Origin: Verrucomicrobiota bacterium
Lineage (GTDB): Bacteria; Verrucomicrobiota; Verrucomicrobiia; Opitutales; Opitutaceae
Reading direction: 5' to 3'
Assembly: GCA_023430565.1 (NCBI GenBank)
Contig: JAEZAD010000231.1
Span: 1-39,435 of the forward strand
Length of the DNA stretch: 39,435 nt
Under the pieces are notes generated by a model that saw only the letters and a list, made by a program, of their open reading frames with translations, was not told the origin of the DNA and ran no database searches. Shown here piece after piece: positions 30,301 to 38,491 of the stretch (the stretch's first letter is position 1; every line of letters starts with the position of its first letter). Both the position numbers and the translations under genes were made by a program.

Positions 30301-31857
30301 ATGACGGGTGCGACGGCGGAGTCAGATCACGGGTGGGCGCGACGCGGGAGGAGCTGGCTGTGGCTGGCGCTGGTGGCTGTCGCGTATCTGGCGGCGTATC
30401 GGCTGCACGATTTGTATCCGGGAACTGGAGTCGGGGCGAATCGTGACGGGTGGTGGACGTGGGCGGATCAGTTGAAGTATTTGCAGCAGGCGGAGGCGAT
30501 CGCGCGGGGGGCGATCGATGCGGAGACGTATTTTTATCCGCTGGGGTATTCGGCGCTGGCGGTGCCGTTCGTGCAGTGGATGCCGGCGCATGCGTTTCTG
30601 CTGCCGAATCTGGCGCTCGTGCTGGGGGCGGCGGCGGTGTGGTGGCGGATCGGGCGGCGGTGGCTGGGCGCGGGGGAAGTGGCGGGCGTCGGGGTGGTGT
30701 TTGCGGCGACGCATGGGTGGTTGTTGGCGGATTCGGTGGTGGTGCCGTGGAATACGCTGGCGACGCAGCTGACGATGCTGGCGGGGGTGTGGGTGGTGGT
30801 GAGAGGGCCGCGGAGCTGGGACGCGCGAGGGGGTGAGCCACTCGCTCACGTTCGTAGCTACGAGGCGCGGGTGGTGTGGAGTCTGGCGGGACTCGCGGCG
30901 GCGACGTATTTCGTGCGGCCGGTGGATGTGGTGGCGTTTGGGCCGTTGCTGGCGTGGGCGGTGTGGCGGATGCCGACGTGGCGGGCGCGTTTGACGCACG
31001 GCGTGGGAGCGGCGGCGGTGGTGATGGCGGCGTGGGTGGCGGTGGGCGGGTTGAACCTGAAGGTGTTTGGGGCGTGGCGGACGCCGTATGAGGCGGCGTC
31101 GATGGAGACAGTGGGGTTTTTTGGATACCCGGTGAGCTACAAGTTTTTCTGGCTGTTGCTGGAAGGCATGCCGCTGTTTGGGGAAGTGGAGCCGGGGCTG
31201 TTGTGGCGTTATCCCTGGCTGTGGCTGGCGCCGGTGGCGGCGTGGTGGTGGGTGCGGCGCGAAGGGGGCGCGGGCATGGCGGCGGTCGGAGCGGTGGGGG
31301 CGAACGCGTTTGTATATTTGAATTATAACGACCTCACGCCGGCGGGGATCTACCGGTTCACGCTGATTCATTATCTGGCGTGGTGGTTTCCGCTGATGTT
31401 TTTGGCGGTGGTCGCGGCGGGGAAGAGCCTGTGGCGCGAAGGGCGGTGGCGAGCCGTGCGGCGGTGGACCATCGCGGTCGCGGTGGCAGTGGTGATCGGC
31501 GCGGGCGTGCGGCTCGAGCCGCGGACGCGTGCGATCGAGGGCGAAGGCGGGGCGTGGAGATTGCCGGAGGAGCGGCCGTTGCTGGTGTGGGCGCGCGACG
31601 AGCGGCTGGAGCGCGTGACGGAGCTGCGGTTGGACGGGCGGCGATTGATCGAGCCGTCGCAATATCTGGTGCCTTACGTGCCGTCGGATTTGAAGGTGCT
31701 GCTCGGACGGGAGGCGCGCGGGGAAAGGTTATCGGTCGCGAACGGAGGATTGATTTCCGGCGAGGTGGAGGTGGGGCGTTACGCGTGGACGTGGCGGATC
31801 AGCGGGGATCGGCTGCGCAAGGTGGGGCGGTGGGTGATGTGGCACGCGTGGCGATGA
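30301..31857 (+). CDS. Polytopic GT-C-like membrane protein (possible glycosyltransferase)
   Basis: A 518-residue protein from the ATG at 30301, with about ten hydrophobic helices and a C-terminal soluble part. The first periplasmic loop after the N-terminal helix (WLWLALVAVAYLAAYRL) contains WADQLKYLQQAEAIARG and DAETYFYPLGYSALAVPF, which resembles the acidic first loop of GT-C glycosyltransferases. Similarity is weak, so the enzyme class is a guess. Residues 177-188 (GGEPLAHVRSYE) include a 24-base REP-like element read in frame between helices, splitting GPRSWDAR from ARVVWSLAGL. The first in-frame ATG, at 30241, gives a poorer N-terminus. The downstream gene is convergent. Confidence 0.65.
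   Translation: MTGATAESDHGWARRGRSWLWLALVAVAYLAAYRLHDLYPGTGVGANRDGWWTWADQLKYLQQAEAIARGAIDAETYFYPLGYSALAVPFVQWMPAHAFLLPNLALVLGAAAVWWRIGRRWLGAGEVAGVGVVFAATHGWLLADSVVVPWNTLATQLTMLAGVWVVVRGPRSWDARGGEPLAHVRSYEARVVWSLAGLAAATYFVRPVDVVAFGPLLAWAVWRMPTWRARLTHGVGAAAVVMAAWVAVGGLNLKVFGAWRTPYEAASMETVGFFGYPVSYKFFWLLLEGMPLFGEVEPGLLWRYPWLWLAPVAAWWWVRREGGAGMAAVGAVGANAFVYLNYNDLTPAGIYRFTLIHYLAWWFPLMFLAVVAAGKSLWREGRWRAVRRWTIAVAVAVVIGAGVRLEPRTRAIEGEGGAWRLPEERPLLVWARDERLERVTELRLDGRRLIEPSQYLVPYVPSDLKVLLGREARGERLSVANGGLISGEVEVGRYAWTWRISGDRLRKVGRWVMWHAWR
30838..30861. repeat. GTAG-ended REP-like element inside a coding sequence
   Basis: CCACTCGC, TCACG, TTCGTAGCTAC on the plus strand; on the minus strand it begins GTAG and contains ACG-AA-CGT. 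It is read as PLAHVRSY in the GT-C-like protein. Relative to the gene's direction it lies opposite to the copy at 12888 in the spermidine-synthase-like gene, so the same element is translated from opposite strands in two genes. Confidence 0.7.
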
Positions 31858-31889
31858 GGCGGCACGGCGGGAGAAAGAGAAGATGTCGG

Positions 31890-33887
31890 TCAGGCGGGGG
31901 AGAGGGGAGGCATGGGGAGGTCGAGGGCGGCGGCGGTGGCGCGGAGGAGCTCGGCTTCGGCGATGGAGACGGAGCCGTTGGCGCTGACGACGTGGGCGGC
32001 GGCGAGGAGCGTGCGGTGTTTGATGGGGAGGCTCGCGGCGGCGAGTTTGTCGAGGGCGGCGTCGAGGGCGGCGAGATCGGAGGCGGACGCGGCGAGGGCG
32101 AGTTGGGGCTCGATGAGTTTCAGTTGGGTGGCGCCGGCGGCGAAGGCGAGGCGGGCGTCGTTTTCGCTGGTCGTGGACGCGTGCGCGAGGGCGGAGAGGA
32201 CGGCGGCGATTTCGCGGACGAGGGCGTTGAAGGAGTGGTATTGAACCGCGGCGGATTTCGGGGAGCGGCCGAGGGCGAGGGAGCGGGTGAGGAGTTTTTG
32301 CAGCGCGAACTCGAAAGGGGAAACGCGGGCGTCGGCGTGGACGAGTTCGTCGAGGGTTGAGAGAAACGGATCGAGCGCGGGGTGCGGCAGTGAGCGGAGC
32401 GCGGGAAGGGTGAGTTGGACGAGCGGGAGTCTGTGCTCGGGGCCGATCGACGGAAGATCGGCGGCGAGGCGATCGAGGGCGGCGAGGGCGTCGGAGCCGG
32501 CGTGCTGGGCGACGAGGGCGCGCTGGCGGTCGCGGAGCGCAGGATCGTGGTCGAGGAGAAGTGCGTAGAGGAGGAGAGGCGCTTCGGATTCGGAGTGGGC
32601 GGCGTCGCGCAGGCGGGGCGGGACGGACGCGAGGAGGGATTCGGCGGAACTGACCTGGGCGGGCGTGAGGGTGCCGATGGTGGCGATGGCGGCGGCGGCG
32701 TTGAAAACCTCGAGCGGGGGTTTCGGGATTTTGGGTGGGAGTTTGGGCGGGTGGAGTCCGGCGGAGACGAAGGAGTCGGAGGCGACGTCGACTTTTTCGG
32801 GCGGCTCGAACATCTGGCCGTCGAAGTTGGGATCGATGGCGCGGATGCGTTCGGTGAGAGGCGGGTGGGTGGACCAGAGGCCGGTGAAGCCGGAGCGGAA
32901 GCTTTGGGCGAAGAAGAAGTGGCCGATGGCGGCGGCTTTGCTGGTTTGCAGGCGCGAGCCGAGGGCGTAGCCGCCGATCTTTTTCAAGGCGCCGGCGATG
33001 CCGGAAGGGTTGCGCGTGAACTGGACGGCGGAGGCGTCGGCCAGGTATTCACGTTGTCGTGACACGGCGGCCTGGATCATGCGGCCGAAGAAATAGCCGA
33101 TGTAGCCGATGATGAGCAGGGCCAGGCCGGCGAAGAGAATGGCGACGAGGATGCCGCCGGAGTTTTTGTTGCGGCCGGAGCCGCGGGCGACGCGCGAGAA
33201 CCGCATGCTCCAGAGGATGCCGCGGCCGGCGAGTCCCAGGACGAGGATGCCGAAGAGGAGGGCGGTGAGGCGGAGGTTGAGCCGCATGTCGCCGTTGAGG
33301 ATGTGGCTGAACTCGTGGGCGACGACGCCCTGGAGTTCGTCGCGGGTGAGTTTTTCGAGCGTGCCGTGGGTGACGGCGACGACGGCGTCGGACGTGGTGA
33401 GGCCGGCGGCGAAGGCGTTGATGGAAGGTTCGTCGTCGAGGACGTAGACGGCGGGGACGGGCGTGCCGGAGGCGATGGCCATTTCCTCGACGACGTTGAG
33501 GAGGCGGCGTTCGCGAAGGTCGGTGGACTTGGGGTCGACGCGGCGGCCCTTCACGCTTTCGGCGACGGCGGAGCCGCCGGCGGAAAACTGGGACCATTTG
33601 GCGAGGGAGGCGAAGCCGATGATGGCGAGGACGGCGGCGCTGACGCCGGCGAAAACCTGGGGTTGCCAGAGGGAATAAAGCCCAGGGTCCAGAGCCGAGC
33701 GTGCAGGGCCCGAACCGGTGTAGCCGGGTTCTGAATACGCGCCCTGACGTTGTTCTTCGAGGAAACCAAGTCCGAAGACGGCGGCGAAATACGCCGCCGT
33801 GATGGTGCCGAGGACGGCGAAGACGAAGAGGACGACGAGGCGCGTCGTGCGCTTTTTCGCGCGGGCCTGGGCTTCGAAGAAGTCCAT
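31890..33887 (-). CDS. M48-family membrane metalloprotease with C-terminal TerB-like region
   Basis: A 665-residue protein. An N-terminal helix (TTRLVVLFVFAVLGTITAAY) and a second (FAGVSAAVLAIIGFASLAK) precede an HtpX/Ste24-type metalloprotease: GVVAHEFSHILNGDMRLN carries the zinc-binding HEFSH at residues 191-195, a further membrane pair follows (LTALLFGILVLGLAG, AILFAGLALLIIGYIGYFF), and REYLADASAVQFT gives the third ligand Glu. It ends the protease part with THPPLTERIRAIDP. Residues about 370-665 are extra; their end (HRTLLAAAHVVSANGSVSIA, then EAELLRATAAALD) resembles a TerB-like domain. The LemA gene is 120 bases upstream on the same strand, a common pairing. It probably takes part in membrane protein quality control. 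Confidence 0.9.
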   Translation of the reverse strand: MDFFEAQARAKKRTTRLVVLFVFAVLGTITAAYFAAVFGLGFLEEQRQGAYSEPGYTGSGPARSALDPGLYSLWQPQVFAGVSAAVLAIIGFASLAKWSQFSAGGSAVAESVKGRRVDPKSTDLRERRLLNVVEEMAIASGTPVPAVYVLDDEPSINAFAAGLTTSDAVVAVTHGTLEKLTRDELQGVVAHEFSHILNGDMRLNLRLTALLFGILVLGLAGRGILWSMRFSRVARGSGRNKNSGGILVAILFAGLALLIIGYIGYFFGRMIQAAVSRQREYLADASAVQFTRNPSGIAGALKKIGGYALGSRLQTSKAAAIGHFFFAQSFRSGFTGLWSTHPPLTERIRAIDPNFDGQMFEPPEKVDVASDSFVSAGLHPPKLPPKIPKPPLEVFNAAAAIATIGTLTPAQVSSAESLLASVPPRLRDAAHSESEAPLLLYALLLDHDPALRDRQRALVAQHAGSDALAALDRLAADLPSIGPEHRLPLVQLTLPALRSLPHPALDPFLSTLDELVHADARVSPFEFALQKLLTRSLALGRSPKSAAVQYHSFNALVREIAAVLSALAHASTTSENDARLAFAAGATQLKLIEPQLALAASASDLAALDAALDKLAAASLPIKHRTLLAAAHVVSANGSVSIAEAELLRATAAALDLPMPPLSPA

Positions 33888-33896
33888 GGGGAGACA

Positions 33897-33999
33897 GCGG
33901 TAAGCTGTAAGCGATAAGCGGTAAGCTTTAGGTAATAAACCCGAAGCCTGCGAAGGTTCGTGGGCGAGGCTTACAGCTTAATGCTTATTACTTATCGCC
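33897..33999. repeat. TAAGC-rich inverted repeat between the lemA and M48 protease genes
   Basis: The tract runs GGTAAGCTGTAAGCGATAAG to GCTTACAGCTTAATGC and CTTATCGCC. AAGCTGTAAGC (33902-33912) and GCTTACAGCTT (33969-33979) are perfect 11-base inverted arms, and GATAAG/CTTATC recur around them. Its base composition is much more AT-rich than the surroundings. A single GGTAAGCTGT also occurs at 5921-5930. Confidence 0.55.
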
Positions 34000-34007
34000 G
34001 GTTCGCA

Positions 34008-34607
34008 TCACGCGAAGCTGACTTTGGGTGCGTTGCGCTCGGTGGGGTCGTCGATCTTGAAGAGTTCGGCGGGGTGAAAGCCGAGCATGCCGGCGAAGAC
34101 GACGTTGGGGAACGTTTCGCGGGTGGTGTTGTAGGTCATGACGCTGTCGTTGTAGGCCTGCCGGGCGAAGGCGATTTTGTTCTCGGTCGAGGTGAGCTCC
34201 TCGGTGAGCTGGGCCATGTTTTGGTTGGCCTTGAGGTCGGGGTATTGCTCGGAGACGACCATGAGGCGTGAGAGGGCGCCGGTGAGGCCGGTTTCGGCGG
34301 CGCCGAGGTTGCGGACGGCGTTGGCATCGGCGGGATTGGCGGCGGCGGTTTGCGCGGCGGCGGCGGCGATGTTGCGGGCTTTGATGACGGCCTCGAGGGT
34401 TTCTCGTTCGTGCTTGAGGTAGCCTTTGGCGATCTCGACGAGATTGGGGATCAGATCGTAGCGGCGCTTCAGCTGGACGTCGATTTGGGCGAAGGCGTTT
34501 TTGAAGCGATTGCGGAGGGCGACGAGGGCGTTGTAGATGCTGACGGCCCAGAGGCCGAGCACGAGGACGAGGGCGGCGAGGATGCCAAGGACGACAAGTG
34601 CGCTCAT
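34008..34607 (-). CDS. lemA: LemA family protein
   Basis: A 199-residue protein with an N-terminal membrane anchor (LVVLGILAALVLVLGLWAVS) and the long helical LemA body: YNALVALRNRFKNAFAQIDV, QLKRRYDLIPNLVEIAKGYL, HERETLEAVIKAR, and GALSRLMVVSEQYPDLKANQ followed by LTEELTSTENKIAFARQAYN. These are the canonical LemA blocks, and the size is standard. The start at 34607 is the only one placing the helix at the N-terminus; the frame stays open upstream, but there it is antisense to the TPR gene. LemA proteins are often next to HtpX/M48 proteases, as here (same strand, 120 bases), though their function is unclear. Confidence 0.95.
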   Translation of the reverse strand: MSALVVLGILAALVLVLGLWAVSIYNALVALRNRFKNAFAQIDVQLKRRYDLIPNLVEIAKGYLKHERETLEAVIKARNIAAAAAQTAAANPADANAVRNLGAAETGLTGALSRLMVVSEQYPDLKANQNMAQLTEELTSTENKIAFARQAYNDSVMTYNTTRETFPNVVFAGMLGFHPAELFKIDDPTERNAPKVSFA

Positions 34608-34727
34608 GATGGGGAAGGGTTTGGAAACGAGGCGGACCGTGCGAGGTGGCACAGCGTGGGGCGAGTCGGAACGATTTACAACGCGGTTGATTGTTTCCAG
34701 AGGGCGCAGCAAGTTCGGCGCGACCTC

Positions 34728-37343
34728 ATGCGTTTTCGCCTCTTCCTGATTTCGCTGCTCGCGCTCACGGGTGCGGGGCTGCGCGGGCAGGCGCAGCTGA
34801 ATGTGCCGGCGCCGCTGTCGGCACCGCGGGCGGAGGGCGTGACGCGGGGCGACGATGCGGTGTCGCTGACGGCGGCGGAGCGGGCGCAGGAGCTCGGGTT
34901 TTCGTCGGCCGCGGAGGCGATTTACCGGCAGTTGTTGGAGCGGGGCGGAACGGAGGTGCCGGCGGCGACGCTGGGACTGGCGACGGCGCTGCTGGATCAG
35001 GGGCGCGGCGCGGAGGCGGAGCAGGTGTTGCATGCGCTCGAGGGGCCGCGGACGGCGGCGTGGCATTTGCGCAAGGGGCTCGCGGCGTGGCAGCAGGGGT
35101 TTTTGACGACGGCGAAGAACGAGCGCAATGCGACGCGGGTGAACGAACTCACGCCGACGGAGCGCGGGTGGCATTTGTTTTTGCAGGGTTTGATCGCGAT
35201 CAGCGAGGGCGAGCCTGACAAGGCGGCGGTGTTGTTTGGGCAGGCGGTGGAGGCAACGCCGTCGCCGCCGGCGCGGGCGCAGTTTCAGTTGAAACAGGAG
35301 CAGCTGCGGCTGCGGCGCGGGCAGGTGACGGAGGCAAGTTTGACGGCGGCGCGGCGCAACATGGAGGAGTTCGCGGGACGGGCGCGGGGTTATCAATGGG
35401 CACGGATCTATGCGGCGATGCTGGACGAGCAGGGGCGCAAGGCGGAGGCATCGCAGGTATTGGAACGACAATTACAGGCGATGGCGTCGGCGGAGCGGGT
35501 CGAGGCGGACGAGATGCGGGTGTTGTTGGGGTTGATCGCGGGGGCGGAGGCGGGGCCGGGGCGGAGTGCGCTCGAGCGACTGTTGGAGGACGGCGGCGAT
35601 CCGGTGAAGCAGCGGATTGCGCTGCAGCTGCTGGCCCAGGCGTCGGGGCAGAATCCGCAGCTGTCGGCTTTCAAGCGATTGCTCGATCGTTTGATCGGGG
35701 CGGGGACGCCGCATCCGGTCCTGGAGGATTTGCTGCTGTATCGGGCGCAGGTGTCGCTGGCGGGAGCGCGGGGCGCGGGCGCGATGGGCGGCTATGCGGC
35801 GGCGGAGGACGATGCGCGGACGCTGCTGCAGCGGTTTCCCGGATCGCCGTTGAAGGCGCACGCGTATGCGGTGTTGACGCAGGCGGCGTGGGAGCAGCGG
35901 CGGTATCGGACGGCGGCGGACAATGCGGTCCGGGCGCGCGCGGAACTGCCGGCGGGGGCGGAGCGCGGCGCGCTGGGTTTGCTGATCGCGGAGGCGTGGT
36001 TTCGCGCGCGGGACTTCCGGAGTGCGGCGGACGCGTATGCGGCGGCGATTGCGGAGCGGCCTCCCGGGGTGAACACGGGGGATCTTTTGTTTCAACGGGT
36101 GTTGGCGGAGATCGAAGCGGGCACGCCGGAGGTGGCGGCGGCGATGCTGGACGAACTGGCGAAGGATCCGGCGCTGGATTTGGAAAACCGCTGGCAGGCG
36201 GAATGGAATCTGGGGCGGGCCTTGCAGGCGCGCGGGCGGACGGCGGAGGCGTTCGAGCGGGTGAGCCGGTTGCTGGCGGAGGGCGTCGAGCGCGGGGCGA
36301 CGCTGCCGGTGGAGTTGCGGGCGCGGATGACGTGGCTGCAGGCGCGGCTCGCGTCGGCGGCGGGCCGGCCGGAGCAGACGCTGCAGCTGGTGGAAGGGTT
36401 CAACGCGGTGCTGGACGGTGTGTCGCCGGCGCTGCGGGCGGAGATCGCGAGTTCGGCGGCGTTGCTGCGCGCGGAGGCGAACTTCGCGCTGGATCGGGAC
36501 GCGGCGGCGCTGGAGATCCTGAAAAAATTGCGCGAGGAATTTCCGTCGTCGGACTCGGCGATCGCATCGTATTTCGTGGAGGCGGATCATTACGCCGAGC
36601 AGGACAAGGCGGCGGAGGCGCAGCAGTTGTTGACCAAGCTGGCGGAGGATTTTCCGCGGAGCGGGCATGCGCCCTTTGCGTTGTTGCGGGCGGCGTTGCA
36701 GGCGGAGCGTCGCGGGCAGGAGGCGAATTTGAAGGAGGCGAACCGGCTGATCGAGGATCTGGTGGGAAAGTATCCGGGGAGCGAGCTGGTCTTCGCGGCG
36801 CGGATGAAGCAGGGGGACTTGTTGCGAAACCTGAACGATTTTCCGGCGGCGCAGCGGGTGTATGAGGAGCTGGTGAACCGGTTTTCGCAGCGGCGGGACA
36901 TCGCGCTGGCGCAGCTCGAGCTGGCGAAGACGCACAACGCGCAATCGGCGAACGAGCCGAGTCATGTGGAGAGTGCGCAGCTGTTGTTCGAGCACGTGCG
37001 CGACCGGATCGACGCGCCGGTGGACGCGCGGGTGGAGGCGGGATTCAATCTCGGGTTTTTGCACGCACGGCGCGGGCAGGCGGCGAAAGCGGAGGAGGTG
37101 TGGTGGCGGGATGTGGTGAACGAATTCCTGCTGGCGCCGGAGCAGGCGCGGCGGTTGAGCGACAAGGGCCGGTATTGGATGACGCGGACGCTGCTGGAGC
37201 TCGGTGCGCTCTATGAACAGCAGGAGAAACTGGAACAAGCGAAGGAAGCGTGGTCGTTGGTGCTCGAGGCGAAGCTCGGCTATGGCGAGGCGCTGGCGAG
37301 GACGCGGTTAGCGCGGTCCGGGGCGAACGGGGGAGAGAAATGA
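34728..37343 (+). CDS. Large TPR-repeat protein, exported
   Basis: An 871-residue protein with signal peptide RFRLFLISLLALTGAGLRGQ followed by at least twelve TPR-like helical pairs. Recognisable units include LGFSSAAEAIYRQLLERGG, TLGLATALLDQGRGAEAEQV, AIYAMLDE-type repeats near RIYAAMLDEQGRKAEASQVL, DFPAAQRVYEELVNRFSQ, and LGALYEQQEKLEQAKEAWSL. TPR arrays serve as protein-binding scaffolds; here it is probably periplasmic. The ATG at 34728 begins the signal peptide; the open frame upstream of it is antisense to lemA and not coding. The gene starts an operon with TolQ-like and TolR-like genes (55 bases to the first), suggesting the TPR protein works with that energy-transducing complex, as in other Verrucomicrobiota/Bacteroidota-like arrangements (inference). 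Confidence 0.88.
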   Translation: MRFRLFLISLLALTGAGLRGQAQLNVPAPLSAPRAEGVTRGDDAVSLTAAERAQELGFSSAAEAIYRQLLERGGTEVPAATLGLATALLDQGRGAEAEQVLHALEGPRTAAWHLRKGLAAWQQGFLTTAKNERNATRVNELTPTERGWHLFLQGLIAISEGEPDKAAVLFGQAVEATPSPPARAQFQLKQEQLRLRRGQVTEASLTAARRNMEEFAGRARGYQWARIYAAMLDEQGRKAEASQVLERQLQAMASAERVEADEMRVLLGLIAGAEAGPGRSALERLLEDGGDPVKQRIALQLLAQASGQNPQLSAFKRLLDRLIGAGTPHPVLEDLLLYRAQVSLAGARGAGAMGGYAAAEDDARTLLQRFPGSPLKAHAYAVLTQAAWEQRRYRTAADNAVRARAELPAGAERGALGLLIAEAWFRARDFRSAADAYAAAIAERPPGVNTGDLLFQRVLAEIEAGTPEVAAAMLDELAKDPALDLENRWQAEWNLGRALQARGRTAEAFERVSRLLAEGVERGATLPVELRARMTWLQARLASAAGRPEQTLQLVEGFNAVLDGVSPALRAEIASSAALLRAEANFALDRDAAALEILKKLREEFPSSDSAIASYFVEADHYAEQDKAAEAQQLLTKLAEDFPRSGHAPFALLRAALQAERRGQEANLKEANRLIEDLVGKYPGSELVFAARMKQGDLLRNLNDFPAAQRVYEELVNRFSQRRDIALAQLELAKTHNAQSANEPSHVESAQLLFEHVRDRIDAPVDARVEAGFNLGFLHARRGQAAKAEEVWWRDVVNEFLLAPEQARRLSDKGRYWMTRTLLELGALYEQQEKLEQAKEAWSLVLEAKLGYGEALARTRLARSGANGGEK

Positions 37344-37397
37344 GCGGGTGTGTTTCGCATTTACGCTGGGGGACGAACGCGGTCTAAGGTCTGCGCG

Positions 37398-38054
37398 ATG
37401 CGCGAACTCGATCTGACACTTTTTGCCCGGGGCGGGCCGATGATGTGGGTGTTGCTCGCGATGGGCTTGATCGGCGTGGTGCTGTTTGTGGAGCGGACGC
37501 TCTATTTGCATCGGGGGCAGATCCGGTCGACGGCGTTCGTCAACGGCATCAAGAACATCCTCGCGAAGCGCCGCATCGTCGAGGCGCTGACGGTCTGCGA
37601 GGAGACGCCGGGCCCGGTGGCGGCGGTGGTGAAGGCGGCGTTGCTGCACGCGGACGAGGAGGCGGACCGGATGCGGTTCCACGTGCAGGAGGCCGCGGTG
37701 ATCGAGCTGCCGGCGTTGGAGCGGCGGCTGGGGGCGATCGCGGCGATCGCGCAGGTGGCGCCGCTCGTGGGGCTGCTGGGGACGATCCTGGGGATGGTGA
37801 CGACGTTTCTCGCGTTCGAGCGGGATTATGCGACGGCGAGCGTGCTGGCGCGGGGCATGTGGCAGGCGTTGCTCGCGACGGGCGGGAGCCTGATGCTGGC
37901 GATTCCCGCGCATCTGGCGCATCACTTCCTGGCCGGGCGGGTGCGGGCGATCGTGCGGGATGTGGAGTGGGCGGGGAACGAGATCATGAAGTATTTGTTG
38001 ACCGAATACCGGCAGGACGTGGCGGCGGTCGCGGAAGGGCAGAGAAAACCATGA
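37398..38054 (+). CDS. MotA/TolQ/ExbB-family proton channel protein
   Basis: A 218-residue inner-membrane protein with three helices: GGPMMWVLLAMGLIGVVLFV, a second with LERRLGAIAAIAQVAPLVGL and LGTILGMVTTFLAF, and a third in LARGMWQALLATGGSLMLAI. The TolQ/ExbB signature LVGLLGTILGMVTTF and the Thr-rich pore helix are intact. With a TolR/ExbD-type partner it couples the proton gradient to work at the outer membrane. Its partner gene starts at an ATGA overlap (38051). I cannot say whether it is ExbB or TolQ, as the rest of a Tol-Pal or TonB system is not in the window. Confidence 0.93.
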   Translation: MRELDLTLFARGGPMMWVLLAMGLIGVVLFVERTLYLHRGQIRSTAFVNGIKNILAKRRIVEALTVCEETPGPVAAVVKAALLHADEEADRMRFHVQEAAVIELPALERRLGAIAAIAQVAPLVGLLGTILGMVTTFLAFERDYATASVLARGMWQALLATGGSLMLAIPAHLAHHFLAGRVRAIVRDVEWAGNEIMKYLLTEYRQDVAAVAEGQRKP

Positions 38055-38488
38055 TCACGCGACCGCTGGATCTCGCGAGCCGGTTGCGGCCGGAGCCGCG
38101 CAGCCTCGATTATTGGTTCTACGTGAACGCGGGGCTGATCGTGCTGTTTTTCTCGTTGTTCGGCTCGCGATTCGTGCTGGCGCCCGGGCTGGGGGTGGAT
38201 TTCGAGATGCCGAGGATCGCGGGGGCGCGTGCGGGGGCGGTGACGACCGAGCGCGTGATCAGCGTGCGGCCGGCGGGGCAGATTTTTGCGGCGAATGGAT
38301 TGTTGAATATCGCTCAGCTGCGCGAATGGCTGCGAAGCGAGGCGGGGAAGCTGCGGGAGCCGTCGCTGTTGATCCGGGCGAGTGCGGATGTGCCGGTGTC
38401 GGAATTGGCGGAGATTGTGGGTGCGGCGCGCGAGGCGGGGTTTGTGCGCGTGGTGCTCGGCGCGGAAGAGGCGGCCCCGGGCCGGTGA
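38051..38488 (+). CDS. ExbD/TolR-family protein
   Basis: A 145-residue single-pass protein: N-terminal cytoplasmic part, one helix (YWFYVNAGLIVLFFSLFGSR), then a periplasmic domain with strands TTERVISVRPAGQIFAANGL, SLLIRASADVPVSELAEIV and FVRVVLG, the ExbD/TolR layout. The conserved membrane Asp of ExbD/TolR, used in proton conduction, is not obvious: the helix starts with SLDYWFYVNAG, where Asp lies before the hydrophobic core. The start codon overlaps the stop of the TolQ-like gene (ATGA), and the next gene begins three bases after its stop. Confidence 0.85.
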   Translation: MITRPLDLASRLRPEPRSLDYWFYVNAGLIVLFFSLFGSRFVLAPGLGVDFEMPRIAGARAGAVTTERVISVRPAGQIFAANGLLNIAQLREWLRSEAGKLREPSLLIRASADVPVSELAEIVGAAREAGFVRVVLGAEEAAPGR

Positions 38489-38491
38489 GCG

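Noticed and set aside
34350..34727. Upstream extension of the TPR gene
   Set aside because: It is antisense to lemA; the signal peptide begins at 34728.
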